In this document: piece by piece, positions 55,301-63,584 of the stretch
Numbering within the stretch: the first letter of the stretch is position 1
Layout: each line of letters starts with the position of its first letter
NCBI RefSeq assembly: GCF_963457605.1
Contig: NZ_OY735139.1
Coordinates: 3,874,001 to 3,938,000 of the forward strand
DNA: 64,000 nt
Origin: an uncultured Gellertiella sp.
GTDB lineage: Bacteria; Pseudomonadota; Alphaproteobacteria; Rhizobiales; Rhizobiaceae
Direction of reading: 5' to 3'
The notes under the pieces: model-generated
The model's input: the letters and a program-made list of their open reading frames with translations, nothing else
Database searches by the model: none
What the model was told of the DNA's origin: nothing
Program-made: the position numbers and the translations under genes

Positions 55301-56026
55301 ATGCAAAACCTGGATGCAGCAGCCCAGCACCCGCACCGCACACCCCACACCCATGCTTTTGATTTCTGGTTTGCACGGGCGGCCATAATTGTTGTTGCGG
55401 CATTGCAACTGCTGCTGGTCAATGATTTTTCACTCGGCGCGCGATGGCTGGCGCCCGTGTTTGAATTGTCGCTGCTTGCCCCGCTGTCCGTGGCAACGGC
55501 CTGGGCGCAGACCAGGGCCAAACATGCCTCCACAACCGACCATTTTCATCTGGTCGCCCGCGGCCGGCGGCGGATCCGCCGCGCGGCGATGATGCTGACC
55601 GTGCTCATCACCGCGCTGAATTTCATTGCGCTCTACTTTTTGATCAAGGCGCTGCTGGGCGGCCATGCCGGACCGGCGCAAAGCCTGCTGATCGATGCCG
55701 TCAATATCTGGTGCACGAATGTCATTGCCTTCGCGCTGTGGTTCTGGGGAATCGACCGGGGAGGACCTGCCCATCGCGGATTGTCGGTGCATGGCACCGC
55801 CGATTTCCTGTTCCCGCAAATGACCCTGGACGACCCGGCCTTTGTCGACTGGTCGCCGGGCCTGATCGACTATCTTTTCCTGTCCTTCACCAATGCCACA
55901 GCCTTTTCACCGACCGATACCTTGCCCCTGTCGCCGCGCGCCAAGCTGCTGATGATGGCCGAATCCGCCATTTCCCTGATGACCATTGCCCTTGTCGCGG
56001 CACGGGCGGTCAACATACTGGCATAG
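55301..56026 (+). CDS. Integral membrane protein of unknown function (DUF1345-like)
   Basis: 241 residues with about four hydrophobic segments (about 23-45, 47-67, 98-122, 135-155, and a last one 215-240). The C-terminal part TNATAFSPTDTLPLSPRAK followed by a helix LLMMAESAISLMTIALV resembles the pore-like end of DUF1345 or two-TM potassium-channel-like proteins in Alphaproteobacteria. The ATG at 55301 is chosen as the best of several; upstream frame is open to 55163. Upstream is an 11-G run. Confidence 0.6.
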   Translation: MQNLDAAAQHPHRTPHTHAFDFWFARAAIIVVAALQLLLVNDFSLGARWLAPVFELSLLAPLSVATAWAQTRAKHASTTDHFHLVARGRRRIRRAAMMLTVLITALNFIALYFLIKALLGGHAGPAQSLLIDAVNIWCTNVIAFALWFWGIDRGGPAHRGLSVHGTADFLFPQMTLDDPAFVDWSPGLIDYLFLSFTNATAFSPTDTLPLSPRAKLLMMAESAISLMTIALVAARAVNILA

Positions 56027-56151
56027 GACCCGGCGCGGCCGCTGCGCGCAATACCGTCCTGGGTTGCGCGCAGGGTTATCTCAAATTTAAGGATTGGCGT
56101 ATTTATTGTAAGAAATCATTATGGTTAAGTATTGCGTTCAAGGACCACCTG

Positions 56152-56961
56152 ATGTCGAGCAGCCGCTTTCTTTTCGCCGCCTTCGTTTTTTCCGTTTCGC
56201 CGCTTCAGGCAAGCCTTGCGGGCGACGGCAGCCCTTTTTATGCGGGGGACTGGTCGCTGACATTGGGCGGGTCCGTAGCGCATGGGCCCGAATTTGATGG
56301 TGCCAGCGGGCGCAAACTGTTGTTCAGCCCGATCATTTCCCTTGGCCGACAGGGGCAGTCCTCTCGCTTCAGCTCCCGCAACGACAGTGCCGGTCTCGCC
56401 CTTTACGATTCCGGCATTGTGAAGGCCGGGATCGCGGGGAAGCTGATCATCGGTCGGGACGAGAAGCTGTCCGATGATCTCAAGGGCTTGCACGAGGTCA
56501 AACTCGGCGCGGAGGCGGGCGGCTTTCTCGAGGTCTATCCGGCCGACATGATTCGCGCCCGCGCCGAACTCAGACAGGGCATCAGAAGTCATGATGGCCA
56601 GGTAGTCGATCTCGCCGTCGACGCCTATGCCGATCTCACGCCGGATATCCGGGTTTCAGCCGGTCCGCGTGCCACCTGGGCCTCAAAGGGCTATGGCAGG
56701 GCCTATTATGGGGTGGATTCGACCGAATCCGCCGCTTCCGGTCTCGATCCCTATGCACCTGCCAGCGGCTGGCAATCGGTTGGCGCGGGCGGTGCCATCA
56801 CCTGGAAAGCCACCGATACGGTCGACACCAGCCTGTTTTCCGAATACAGGCACATGGTCGGAGTAGCTGGTGACAGCAGTCTTGTCCGCCAGAAGGGGTC
56901 GGAAAACCAGCTGACCGTCGGGATTTCCGCAAGCTACCGCTTCGATTTTTCGCTGCGCTAG
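56152..56961 (+). CDS. MipA/OmpV family outer-membrane protein
   Basis: 269 residues: signal peptide to about residue 23 (SLA-GDG), then a beta-barrel of the MipA/OmpV type, with alternating strands such as GDWSLTLGGSVAHGPEFDGA and ending in the aromatic ASYRFDFSLR. ATG at 56152 has AAGGA 8 nt upstream. The stop codon TAG is the first three bases of a type A repeat, so the original end may have been altered by the repeat. Confidence 0.85.
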   Translation: MSSSRFLFAAFVFSVSPLQASLAGDGSPFYAGDWSLTLGGSVAHGPEFDGASGRKLLFSPIISLGRQGQSSRFSSRNDSAGLALYDSGIVKAGIAGKLIIGRDEKLSDDLKGLHEVKLGAEAGGFLEVYPADMIRARAELRQGIRSHDGQVVDLAVDAYADLTPDIRVSAGPRATWASKGYGRAYYGVDSTESAASGLDPYAPASGWQSVGAGGAITWKATDTVDTSLFSEYRHMVGVAGDSSLVRQKGSENQLTVGISASYRFDFSLR

Positions 56962-57020
56962 AGTTTGTCAGGGAAAACACGCAAACGACGTTTTGCGTCT
57001 GGAATCCGGTTTTCCCGAGC
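56959..57020. repeat. Type A repeat with a nested palindrome
   Basis: TAGAGTTTGTCAGGGAAAA continues as CACGCAAACGACGTTTTGCGT, a nested palindrome in place of GT, then GGAATCCGGTTTTCCCG. The right arm GACAAAC is missing. The same nested module occurs, inverted, at 58151-58311. Confidence 0.85.
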
Positions 57021-57176
57021 GAACGTGCGTGCAGGGCGGACAAATGGGCGCGGCTGTTCCGCAGACAGTGTTTGCGCGACTGCGTCACAAGATATTCAGC
57101 TCGTTGCCGCCGGAAACGAAACAGCGCGACGGCCTGTTCAGGGGCCGCCGCGCCTTGCTGTCCGGTCTTGTCCGGA

Positions 57177-57929
57177 TCAGAACGACTTCTTCAGGCCGAC
57201 AGCCACATTCCACTTGTCGCCGTCGAGGTCGGAGAAGTTCGGGTCGGTGCCCGAGTTCACCTTCTTCCAGGCATAGCCGACATTGGTGTAGAGCGCGGTG
57301 GTGTCGTCGACATTGTAGGTGATACCGGTCGACAGTTTCGGCGTCTGCCAGGTGTAGCCGAAGGCATCGCGCCAGCGGGCGTTGAAGACGTTCCAGGTCC
57401 ACTGCTTGTTGAGCTTCCAGTCGCCGGCCAGCGACACGGTGTAGTAAGCCGCATTATTGTCCTTCGAAGGGGTGGCTTCATCGCCATAAATGCCGGTTGC
57501 GCCAAAGGCATAGCCGAGACCGACCGAGGGGGTCAGGGTGAAGGTGTCGATCTTGTACTTGTAGCCGAGCGTCGCCTCGATCTGGTCGCCGTAGGTATCA
57601 TCCTTCGAGCTGCCGTCGTCGGCGCGGTTCTTCTTGTCGGTCAGCTGGTAGGAGGTGCCGACCACGACGTGGTTGTCGAAGGTGTAGGAGAGGCCGAGCT
57701 TGCCGTAGAAATCGGCGAGTGCGCCCTGTTCCTTGGCTTGCGTGCCGGGCTTCTGGTCGATGGCGAAGAATTCCGGGCTGCCTTCGATGCTGAAGGTCCA
57801 GGGATGGGTGACGGCGGGTGCAGCCGCAGCCGGCGCCTCGGGAGCGGCTTCCGGAGCCGAGAGATCAGCCGCAAAGGCCGGGGCGGAAACCAGCAGGGCG
57901 AGCGTGGCGAGGGTGAGTTTCGGTGTCAT
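57177..57929 (-). CDS. Outer-membrane beta-barrel protein (porin-like)
   Basis: 250 residues: signal peptide MTPKLTLATLALLVSAPAFA-A, an Ala/Pro-rich linker, then about ten amphipathic strands with frequent aromatic ends and a C-terminal NVAVGLKKSF ending in phenylalanine, the outer-membrane insertion signal. No family is named with confidence. GGAGG precedes the ATG. The 57930-58150 stretch upstream probably contains its promoter. Confidence 0.8.
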   Translation of the reverse strand: MTPKLTLATLALLVSAPAFAADLSAPEAAPEAPAAAAPAVTHPWTFSIEGSPEFFAIDQKPGTQAKEQGALADFYGKLGLSYTFDNHVVVGTSYQLTDKKNRADDGSSKDDTYGDQIEATLGYKYKIDTFTLTPSVGLGYAFGATGIYGDEATPSKDNNAAYYTVSLAGDWKLNKQWTWNVFNARWRDAFGYTWQTPKLSTGITYNVDDTTALYTNVGYAWKKVNSGTDPNFSDLDGDKWNVAVGLKKSF

Positions 57930-58150
57930 TGATGCCTCCAGTTTGACTGGATCGTCACTTTCACATTTGGGTTACAGATTTTTGACAGTACGGACTGTGG
58001 TTAATGAAAATGACATCATGTCACGCCAGATGCGGCAGAGATTCTGCTCGATAGATGCAAGTGTTTTGAAACGTTTCTCTCATCCAGTCGGGTGGAAGGC
58101 ATGGCCGTATCGCTGCGCTGTCGGGCGGCAGGCTGCATCTGCATTTCTGC

Positions 58151-58311
58151 TAGAGTCTGTCAGGTTCATATTGAACCAGCCAGACTCTGGCTCCCCTTGT
58201 TGTCGTTTGTCTTTTCGCTCAAACAAGTTTGAGCGCTCAAACAAGTTTGAGCGGGAAAACCGGATTCCAGACGCAAAACGTCGTTTGCGTGTTTTCCCTG
58301 ACAAACTCTAG
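58151..58311. repeat. Inverted type A repeat with three nested palindromes plus type P module
   Basis: 58151-58189 is a type P palindrome (one arm with two changes). From about 58199 to 58311 is a type A unit on the minus strand with two tandem copies of CGCTCAAACAAGTTTGAGCG and one CACGCAAACGACGTTTTGCG module inverted. It is the most built-up member in the window. Confidence 0.9.
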
Positions 58312-58409
58312 AGGTCCAAACGAAAAACTCCCGCAATCGGCCTGATCACGGGAGCGTCGCTTGGAGTTTGCTTGCGATGCTGCTGGCGAATCATGCCGGA
58401 ACAGCAGGA

Positions 58410-58658
58410 TCAGTGCGGCATGGCCAGTCGCACGGGTTCCGGTTCTTCGCCATGAAGACCCGTCATGTCATCATCGGCATACATTTCCTGAAGCAAGGCA
58501 CCCAGTGCCAGATCCAGGCAATAGGCCGGAAACTCGGCCTGCAAGGCATGGGCACGCTGCTTGGCAAAGGTCACCAGCCGGGCGAGCGACGCCAGTTCTT
58601 TCAGTTCGTCTTCAATTTCGGTGTCGTCAGGGCCGAAACTGCCGTTAAATTTACCCAT
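58410..58658 (-). CDS. Small helical protein of unknown function (82 aa)
   Basis: 82 residues, MGKFNGSFGPDDTEIEDELKELASLARLVTFAKQ.. with an amphipathic helical middle (EIEDELKELASLARLVTFA) and an acidic end; one cysteine. No family is recognised. The ATG at 58658 has AAGGA at about 7 nt; ATG at 58661 and 58673 are alternatives. It lies between a repeat and the TfuA gene, on the same strand as the YcaO cluster. Confidence 0.55.
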   Translation of the reverse strand: MGKFNGSFGPDDTEIEDELKELASLARLVTFAKQRAHALQAEFPAYCLDLALGALLQEMYADDDMTGLHGEEPEPVRLAMPH

Positions 58659-58873
58659 CATTCCATCCTTCATCCCTGTCCCGGGTCTGCGTACCGGGAC
58701 ATCCGGTCAAACATCGCGTCACGTTGGCAACAAACAGGCCTGCATGAACGCGTATCGATCCCCAGTGCCCCGCATGTTTCAGGATGCGGTGGCGTGAGGA
58801 GGACCATAGGGGAGGACGGACCGGAATGCGCGTGACACAAGCGTGACACAACTCCTGCGGTTGTTATTTTTTA

Positions 58874-59590
58874 TTAATCATCACAGGATTGAATATATTG
58901 CCTGAACCCGTGCGTCTGCAGAAATGTCCAGTCGCTGGGGCAGGGACCCAGCCTGTCGGGCATCGCGGATACGGTGTCCAGAAGCAGGAGCGCGTCGAGC
59001 CTCTTGCGGTTGACGGTGGTCGATTGTACCTGCTGCAACAAGGTCTCGTCCGTCTGCATTCCGGCCCGCGACGCCTGCCGGACCACTGCCGGCCAGGTCC
59101 GATCCTTGAAAAACAGCTCTCGTGCGGCGCGGGCAAGCCCGGCATGGGTCTCCGGTGTCACCAGTCCCCGGTCCAGCATGGCATCCAGCGTCGCGTCGAT
59201 ATTGACCAGCGGCTCACTCAACGCGGCATAGCCCAGTTCCGCCGGCGCATGGCTCTGGGCGACATCTGCGTCATCGATGCGCAGGCCGTTGAGATAGGTG
59301 TCGGCGATCACGCCAATCGGTTGCATGCCATAGGCTGCGCATTCCGCTGCCCTCAGCGCCCCCATCGAGGCCGCACCCAGCACCTGGCAGCCCCCGGACA
59401 GGGCGTAGAGAATTTCCTTGTGCCAGACCGACTGCACATATTCAAAATAGCCGTCGATCAACCCGATCACCGTCGCCCCCTGCTGGCAGGCGAGGTAGAG
59501 ATCTCCCTGCCTTGCGGGCGGGCGCACCTCCAGCGCGGGAAACAGGCTGGCTGCATCCGGCACGGTCGGGCCTGCAAAGACGACCTTCAT
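58874..59590 (-). CDS. TfuA-like protein
   Basis: 238 residues from MKVVFAGPTVPDAA, with the TfuA family's segments FAGPT near 5, GLIDGYFE near 43, HKEILYALSGG near 57 and GAASMGALRAAE near 71-82. TfuA-like proteins work with YcaO enzymes, first in trifolitoxin of Rhizobium and later in thioamidation of archaeal McrA and of peptides such as thiovarsolins, where they are thought to supply sulfide. The ATG overlaps the YcaO stop by 4 nt, so the two are co-translated. Length and motifs are complete. Confidence 0.92.
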   Translation of the reverse strand: MKVVFAGPTVPDAASLFPALEVRPPARQGDLYLACQQGATVIGLIDGYFEYVQSVWHKEILYALSGGCQVLGAASMGALRAAECAAYGMQPIGVIADTYLNGLRIDDADVAQSHAPAELGYAALSEPLVNIDATLDAMLDRGLVTPETHAGLARAARELFFKDRTWPAVVRQASRAGMQTDETLLQQVQSTTVNRKRLDALLLLDTVSAMPDRLGPCPSDWTFLQTHGFRQYIQSCDD

Positions 59591-60897
59591 CGGGCCAGAA
59601 CCTGCCGCAGCGCCCGCAGTCCATAGGGGCGCAAACGGTTGCCTTCCGGATTTTCGAGATCGGGAACCAGCACCTTTTCCACCGCAAACGGCCAGTCCGG
59701 TGCCGACATCGCGACCGAACAGATCAGGCCGCATCCGGTCCTCTTCAGCGCATCAAGACACTGTTCCATCATCCCGGCCAGACCACCGGTCTGGCCTGTC
59801 AGACCACCGGTCTGGCCTGTCAGACCACCGGTCTGGCCTGTCAGACCACCTGCATCCAGCCCCCATTGCGGGAAGGGCCCGGGTTCTGCGATGAAACTCT
59901 CGAGAATATCTGCGGCCAGCGGCCTTTCGAACACGGCGGGATCGATATCGTCGCGCGCGCCGCTGATATAGGTCATGCGCGACTGGGCGGCCTCCGTCAG
60001 GGCGCGGATCGCGGCGCGCAGAGCGGAAGGATGGGCACCGCTGCCAGCGGTCACATCCGTCTGGCGCGCGGCCCGCCGGTGGCGGATGTCGGCAGCGGCG
60101 AGGAACACCATGATGCAGGGAATGCCGTTATCACTGCGCATGTCGAAGAACACAGTCGTCAGGCCCGCCGCTCGAACCCTTTGCAACAGTCCATCCAGCA
60201 CCGGATCCCGGAATTCGCCGGGATCAAACCGGGTGCGGGCCCGATCCTCGGGCTTGCGCAGATACCACAGCGTTTCGGCATCCCGTTCGATACGTTCCAG
60301 CAGGCCGTGAAACCGCGCTTCTGCTGCCGTATTGCCCGAGGCGAGACCATCGGAGGACTGCCAGAAGCGGTGATCATCCGTGACCCGGTCGAGAACGACT
60401 GCGTCGAAAGGAACCATTACCCGCTTTTCGGTGAGGAGATCGACGCCATCCACCCAGGCGATCATCTCGTCCTTGTGGATATCGCTGGCGCTCGCCCCGA
60501 TCAGGGCCGGTAGCTTCTGCGGATTCTCGCCTTCGGCGCGCAATTGTGCCGCCGTCGCCAGGCGCGGCGTGAGTGGCGGATCGGCGGCAACGGCCCGCTC
60601 CAGCGATTCCATCGCGGCGGAGACCTTGGCGTCGATGTCGCGGATACCTTTGCCCTGGTTGATGACGATAGACCGGGCATTCGGCATGACCGCGTTCCAG
60701 ACGGGAATACCGAGCCGGTCCAGGCCGGTGAGGCGCGACAGGCGCGTGATGCCGAAACGCGTCATCTGGGGCGCGATCCGCCCCCATGTTTCTTCCGGGC
60801 TGATCTGGCGGTCACTATAGGATGTGTGGGGTGGAAAAGCAGGCGGCAGCTGAGAGCCGACGCCTGCAACAGGGGCCCCGATCGGGGCGCCGGTCAT
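59587..60897 (-). CDS. YcaO family ATP-dependent cyclodehydratase/thioamidase
   Basis: 436 residues. YcaO enzymes activate a peptide amide by phosphorylation to form azolines or thioamides. Visible motifs: SAAMESLERAV (93-103), SGNTAAEARFHGLLERIERD (187-206) and TEAAQSRMTYISGARDDID (301-319), the glutamates that bind ATP and Mg2+. Residues 351-371 are a perfect GGLTGQT triple repeat from a 21-bp tandem repeat, an insert not expected in the family. Partner TfuA follows, and a 72-residue ORF precedes with 4-nt overlap. A substrate is not obvious. Confidence 0.93.
   Translation of the reverse strand: MTGAPIGAPVAGVGSQLPPAFPPHTSYSDRQISPEETWGRIAPQMTRFGITRLSRLTGLDRLGIPVWNAVMPNARSIVINQGKGIRDIDAKVSAAMESLERAVAADPPLTPRLATAAQLRAEGENPQKLPALIGASASDIHKDEMIAWVDGVDLLTEKRVMVPFDAVVLDRVTDDHRFWQSSDGLASGNTAAEARFHGLLERIERDAETLWYLRKPEDRARTRFDPGEFRDPVLDGLLQRVRAAGLTTVFFDMRSDNGIPCIMVFLAAADIRHRRAARQTDVTAGSGAHPSALRAAIRALTEAAQSRMTYISGARDDIDPAVFERPLAADILESFIAEPGPFPQWGLDAGGLTGQTGGLTGQTGGLTGQTGGLAGMMEQCLDALKRTGCGLICSVAMSAPDWPFAVEKVLVPDLENPEGNRLRPYGLRALRQVLAR
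59780..59850 (-). repeat. 21-bp tandem repeat inside the YcaO gene
   Basis: Units at 59780-59800, 59801-59821 and 59822-59842 are identical, plus 8 bp of a fourth. In frame each gives GGLTGQT, so length changes keep the reading frame. Confidence 0.92.
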
Positions 60898-61112
60898 TTC
60901 GACAGCGGCATCGACACGGTGTCGAACTTGCCGGCGAGAACCGGCGTCTGACCGCCGATGGCAACGGCAAAATCAACACCGCTGACAACAGCGCCATTTG
61001 CGGCAAGGCGATCGGCATAGTGTGCCGGCATGGCCGCGACGGTCTTCTGGTCGAGATCGACCATCCACAGCCCGTCTTCATTGGGTAAGCCCAGGATCAC
61101 TACTTTTGACAT
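60894..61112 (-). CDS. 72-residue protein, candidate substrate or accessory of the YcaO-TfuA pair
   Basis: Starts MSKVVILGLPNEDGLWMVDL and ends GKFDTVSMPLSK. It has four serines and three threonines but no cysteine, several glycines, and no signal peptide. AGGAGG lies 7 nt before the ATG, the strongest site in the cluster, and its TGA overlaps the YcaO ATG. As the first gene of the operon it could be a RiPP-like precursor, a partner protein, or a leader for coupling. No family is recognised. Confidence 0.7.
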   Translation of the reverse strand: MSKVVILGLPNEDGLWMVDLDQKTVAAMPAHYADRLAANGAVVSGVDFAVAIGGQTPVLAGKFDTVSMPLSK

Positions 61113-61134
61113 GCTCCGTCCTCCTGAAGTCGTG

Positions 61135-63090
61135 CTAAAGGCCGGCCTTTTTCAGGCCGTGACGATAGTGCTCCCGCTGCCACTGTTCCCGGATTGGCAA
61201 GACGGACAACCATCTATCGACATCGAAATCCGGGTATTGCTCCTTGAGCTTTCGCGACAGGGCCTTGGCCTGCCGCATGTCACCAATCATCGCCCTGCAG
61301 GCAGCCGCCAGTCTCAATGCCGGCGTCTGGTCGCTCATGCGATTGATATAGGCGAGTGCCGCGAAGTAATCTTCCAGATAATAGTTGGCTCCAGCGGCTG
61401 CCCAAAGGTAACCGTCCGGTGTCACGGGGTTAAGTTCAATCGCCTTCAAGAGTTTTGCCAGTCCTTCCGCCGGGCGGGAGGCGTGAATCAATGTATCTCC
61501 GAAGTCTGCAATAACATCTGCATATTGTGGGCTAAGGCTTTCCGCAGTCAACAGCGCTTCGACACTTTCATCGAATGCACCCAAAAATAGTTTTGTGACG
61601 CCAAGCTCGCGGTAGCCCGAGGTCAGGTCGCCACAGAGTTTTATCGCCTCCTTTGCCTGTTGTTCAGCGTTTTCGAGCAACCCAGGTTCGCCACGTGCCG
61701 TAATCAGCCACTCCAGATGGTTTGTACGCGCCAATCCGCTCAACGCTGGACCGAAGTCAGACTTTTCCTGCAAGGCCAGGCGGAAGGATTTTCGGGCGCG
61801 GCGGATTTCCGGCAGCGTCAGATGCTGCAGGGAGCTCTGCCCCTGGAGGTAGTGATAGTAGGCCTGCGGGTTACTTTCAAAATACAATCGTGATACTTCA
61901 TTACGCTCTACATGGGCACTTATACTTCTGGTCACCTGCTGGGCGATGGCCTGCCGCTGGATCATGTAGCGTTCCGCATCCAGCGGAAAGCGATCCGCCC
62001 AGACCACCGCGTCGCTGGGGACATAGACGAGTTGCGCAAACAGCCCCATCTCGCCGGCCGCGACATTGATCCTTGTATCGAGGACATAGGCAATCGCATG
62101 CTGGATGATCAACTGCGAGCGGTCCTGCTGGCGGCTGATCCGGGCGGCGGTATAAGGTGCGACGATCCGCAGGGAGTGTGAACTGCACAGGCCGATGGTG
62201 ATGTCTTCAAGCAGCGCCGCGACCAGCCCATCCGGATCGTTTTCACCCGGGGGCAGAATGGCCAGGCGGGGCAGGGCGGCCAGGTCTTCCCGGGCTTCCA
62301 GCCGGGCATTTTCGCCGGAGGCCTTGGGCAAGGCGAATTGTCGTTCGAACAGGCTGCGCAACAGGTCGAGCGCCCCGTCAGTCTGTCTGGCGGGATGGTG
62401 AGGGATCGGCATATCCGGCGCGAATGCTCTAGTCGCTTGCGCAGCAAGTGCCGATGCCGCATCCAGTCCATGTTGTGGCCGGGCCTGTGGTGGCTGGCGG
62501 TCGAGAATGCCGCGCGCAACCTGGTTGTCCGGATCACTCTCAAACAGCCTGCGGGCCGCACCACGGATCAGCGGCGCATTTTCAAACTCCCCGGATTGCG
62601 GAATCGCCCGCCGGATTGCATCGCTCATCAGCTCTGCAAAGGCGAGCTGTTTCTCTTCGATCCAGTCGCACAGCGATGGCGACGGGTTTTGATATTCGCT
62701 GAGAAAGGGCAGCCGGTACTGGGCGAGTGCATGTTCCAGCCGTACCGGAAGATCGCCTTCGCTCTGCCTGATCGACAGCAGGACATCGAGATCAGCAATC
62801 AGCGTTCCCGCATTGAACGAAATATCAGACTGGCTGAAAGTCAGGAAGTGTACGCCCAGCTCGTCCTGTCGGGCAATGGTGCGGGTGGCGGTCTGGCGCA
62901 GGTTGGTCAGGCCGCGGGCCATGTCGACCCCGCCCCAGATCAGCTTCGCCAGCCGGGCCCGGGAAACCCGGGATTCGCCCTGGGCCAGGAGATAGGCAAT
63001 GATCAGCAATCCCTTTTCAGGAAAGCTGATCATTTCCCTGTCATGATTGTAAAGCCGCAAATCGCCCGAGGTCTGCAGTCTGAAAGGCAT
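61135..63090 (-). CDS. Winged-helix/TPR transcriptional regulator (SARP/BTAD-like)
   Basis: 651 residues. N-terminal winged helix (about 1-95, RLQTSGDLRLY..LARLIWG-type), then a BTAD-like helical domain to about 175; about 265-400 resembles the TolB-like domain of CadC/cyclase regulators (LAILPPGEND..IAYVLDTRINV..VVWADRFPLD); from about 415 to 640 are tetratricopeptide helices. No membrane segment. It lies 22 nt upstream of the 72-residue ORF on the same strand and probably controls the cluster. ATG at 63090 is chosen over a GTG nine bases earlier; neither has a strong site. Confidence 0.85.
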   Translation of the reverse strand: MPFRLQTSGDLRLYNHDREMISFPEKGLLIIAYLLAQGESRVSRARLAKLIWGGVDMARGLTNLRQTATRTIARQDELGVHFLTFSQSDISFNAGTLIADLDVLLSIRQSEGDLPVRLEHALAQYRLPFLSEYQNPSPSLCDWIEEKQLAFAELMSDAIRRAIPQSGEFENAPLIRGAARRLFESDPDNQVARGILDRQPPQARPQHGLDAASALAAQATRAFAPDMPIPHHPARQTDGALDLLRSLFERQFALPKASGENARLEAREDLAALPRLAILPPGENDPDGLVAALLEDITIGLCSSHSLRIVAPYTAARISRQQDRSQLIIQHAIAYVLDTRINVAAGEMGLFAQLVYVPSDAVVWADRFPLDAERYMIQRQAIAQQVTRSISAHVERNEVSRLYFESNPQAYYHYLQGQSSLQHLTLPEIRRARKSFRLALQEKSDFGPALSGLARTNHLEWLITARGEPGLLENAEQQAKEAIKLCGDLTSGYRELGVTKLFLGAFDESVEALLTAESLSPQYADVIADFGDTLIHASRPAEGLAKLLKAIELNPVTPDGYLWAAAGANYYLEDYFAALAYINRMSDQTPALRLAAACRAMIGDMRQAKALSRKLKEQYPDFDVDRWLSVLPIREQWQREHYRHGLKKAGL

Positions 63091-63119
63091 CGGCTTCACA
63101 CCAGAATGAGGTTGCCCGA

Positions 63120-63584
63120 TCAGTTCGGACCGCTGGTATGGTCCTCTGTCGTGTCCGTTACAGGGGTCAAATTCGCAGTCTGGCCGTCGGCAATCGTCTT
63201 GACCAGGGCCACGAATTTCAGACGCACATCGGCGTCGGTGATTTTTCCAAAGGCCCGGTTCAGCGCCAGGCCTTCTTTCGACGCCATGAATTCCGAAAGC
63301 GCCTTCGATACAGCATAGGTCTCGACACCTTCAAGGCTGACACCGGGCTCTGATTCTTCCTGTTGGAAGAAATAGGCCGGCGGCACGCCAAGCACTTCGG
63401 CAATCCGCATCAACCGGCTGGCACCAATTCGATTGGTGCCCTTTTCGTATTTCTGGACCTGCTGGAAGGCGACGCCGATCTGCTCGGCCAGCCGTTCCTG
63501 GCTCATGCCGACAAGCCTTCGGCGCATCTTCACGCGGGCTCCGACATAATGATCCACGGTACTGGGCGATCGTTTCAAACTCAC
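63120..63584 (-). CDS. XRE-family helix-turn-helix regulator
   Basis: 154 residues: HTH region SQERLAEQIGVAFQQVQKYEKGTNRIGASRL near 28-58 (read in parts), then a C-terminal helical dimerisation part. The start is GTG with AGGAG 6 nt upstream. It lies 30 nt before the winged-helix/TPR regulator on the same strand. Related regulators in rhizobia are common and often control stress or prophage genes. Confidence 0.9.
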   Translation of the reverse strand: MSLKRSPSTVDHYVGARVKMRRRLVGMSQERLAEQIGVAFQQVQKYEKGTNRIGASRLMRIAEVLGVPPAYFFQQEESEPGVSLEGVETYAVSKALSEFMASKEGLALNRAFGKITDADVRLKFVALVKTIADGQTANLTPVTDTTEDHTSGPN

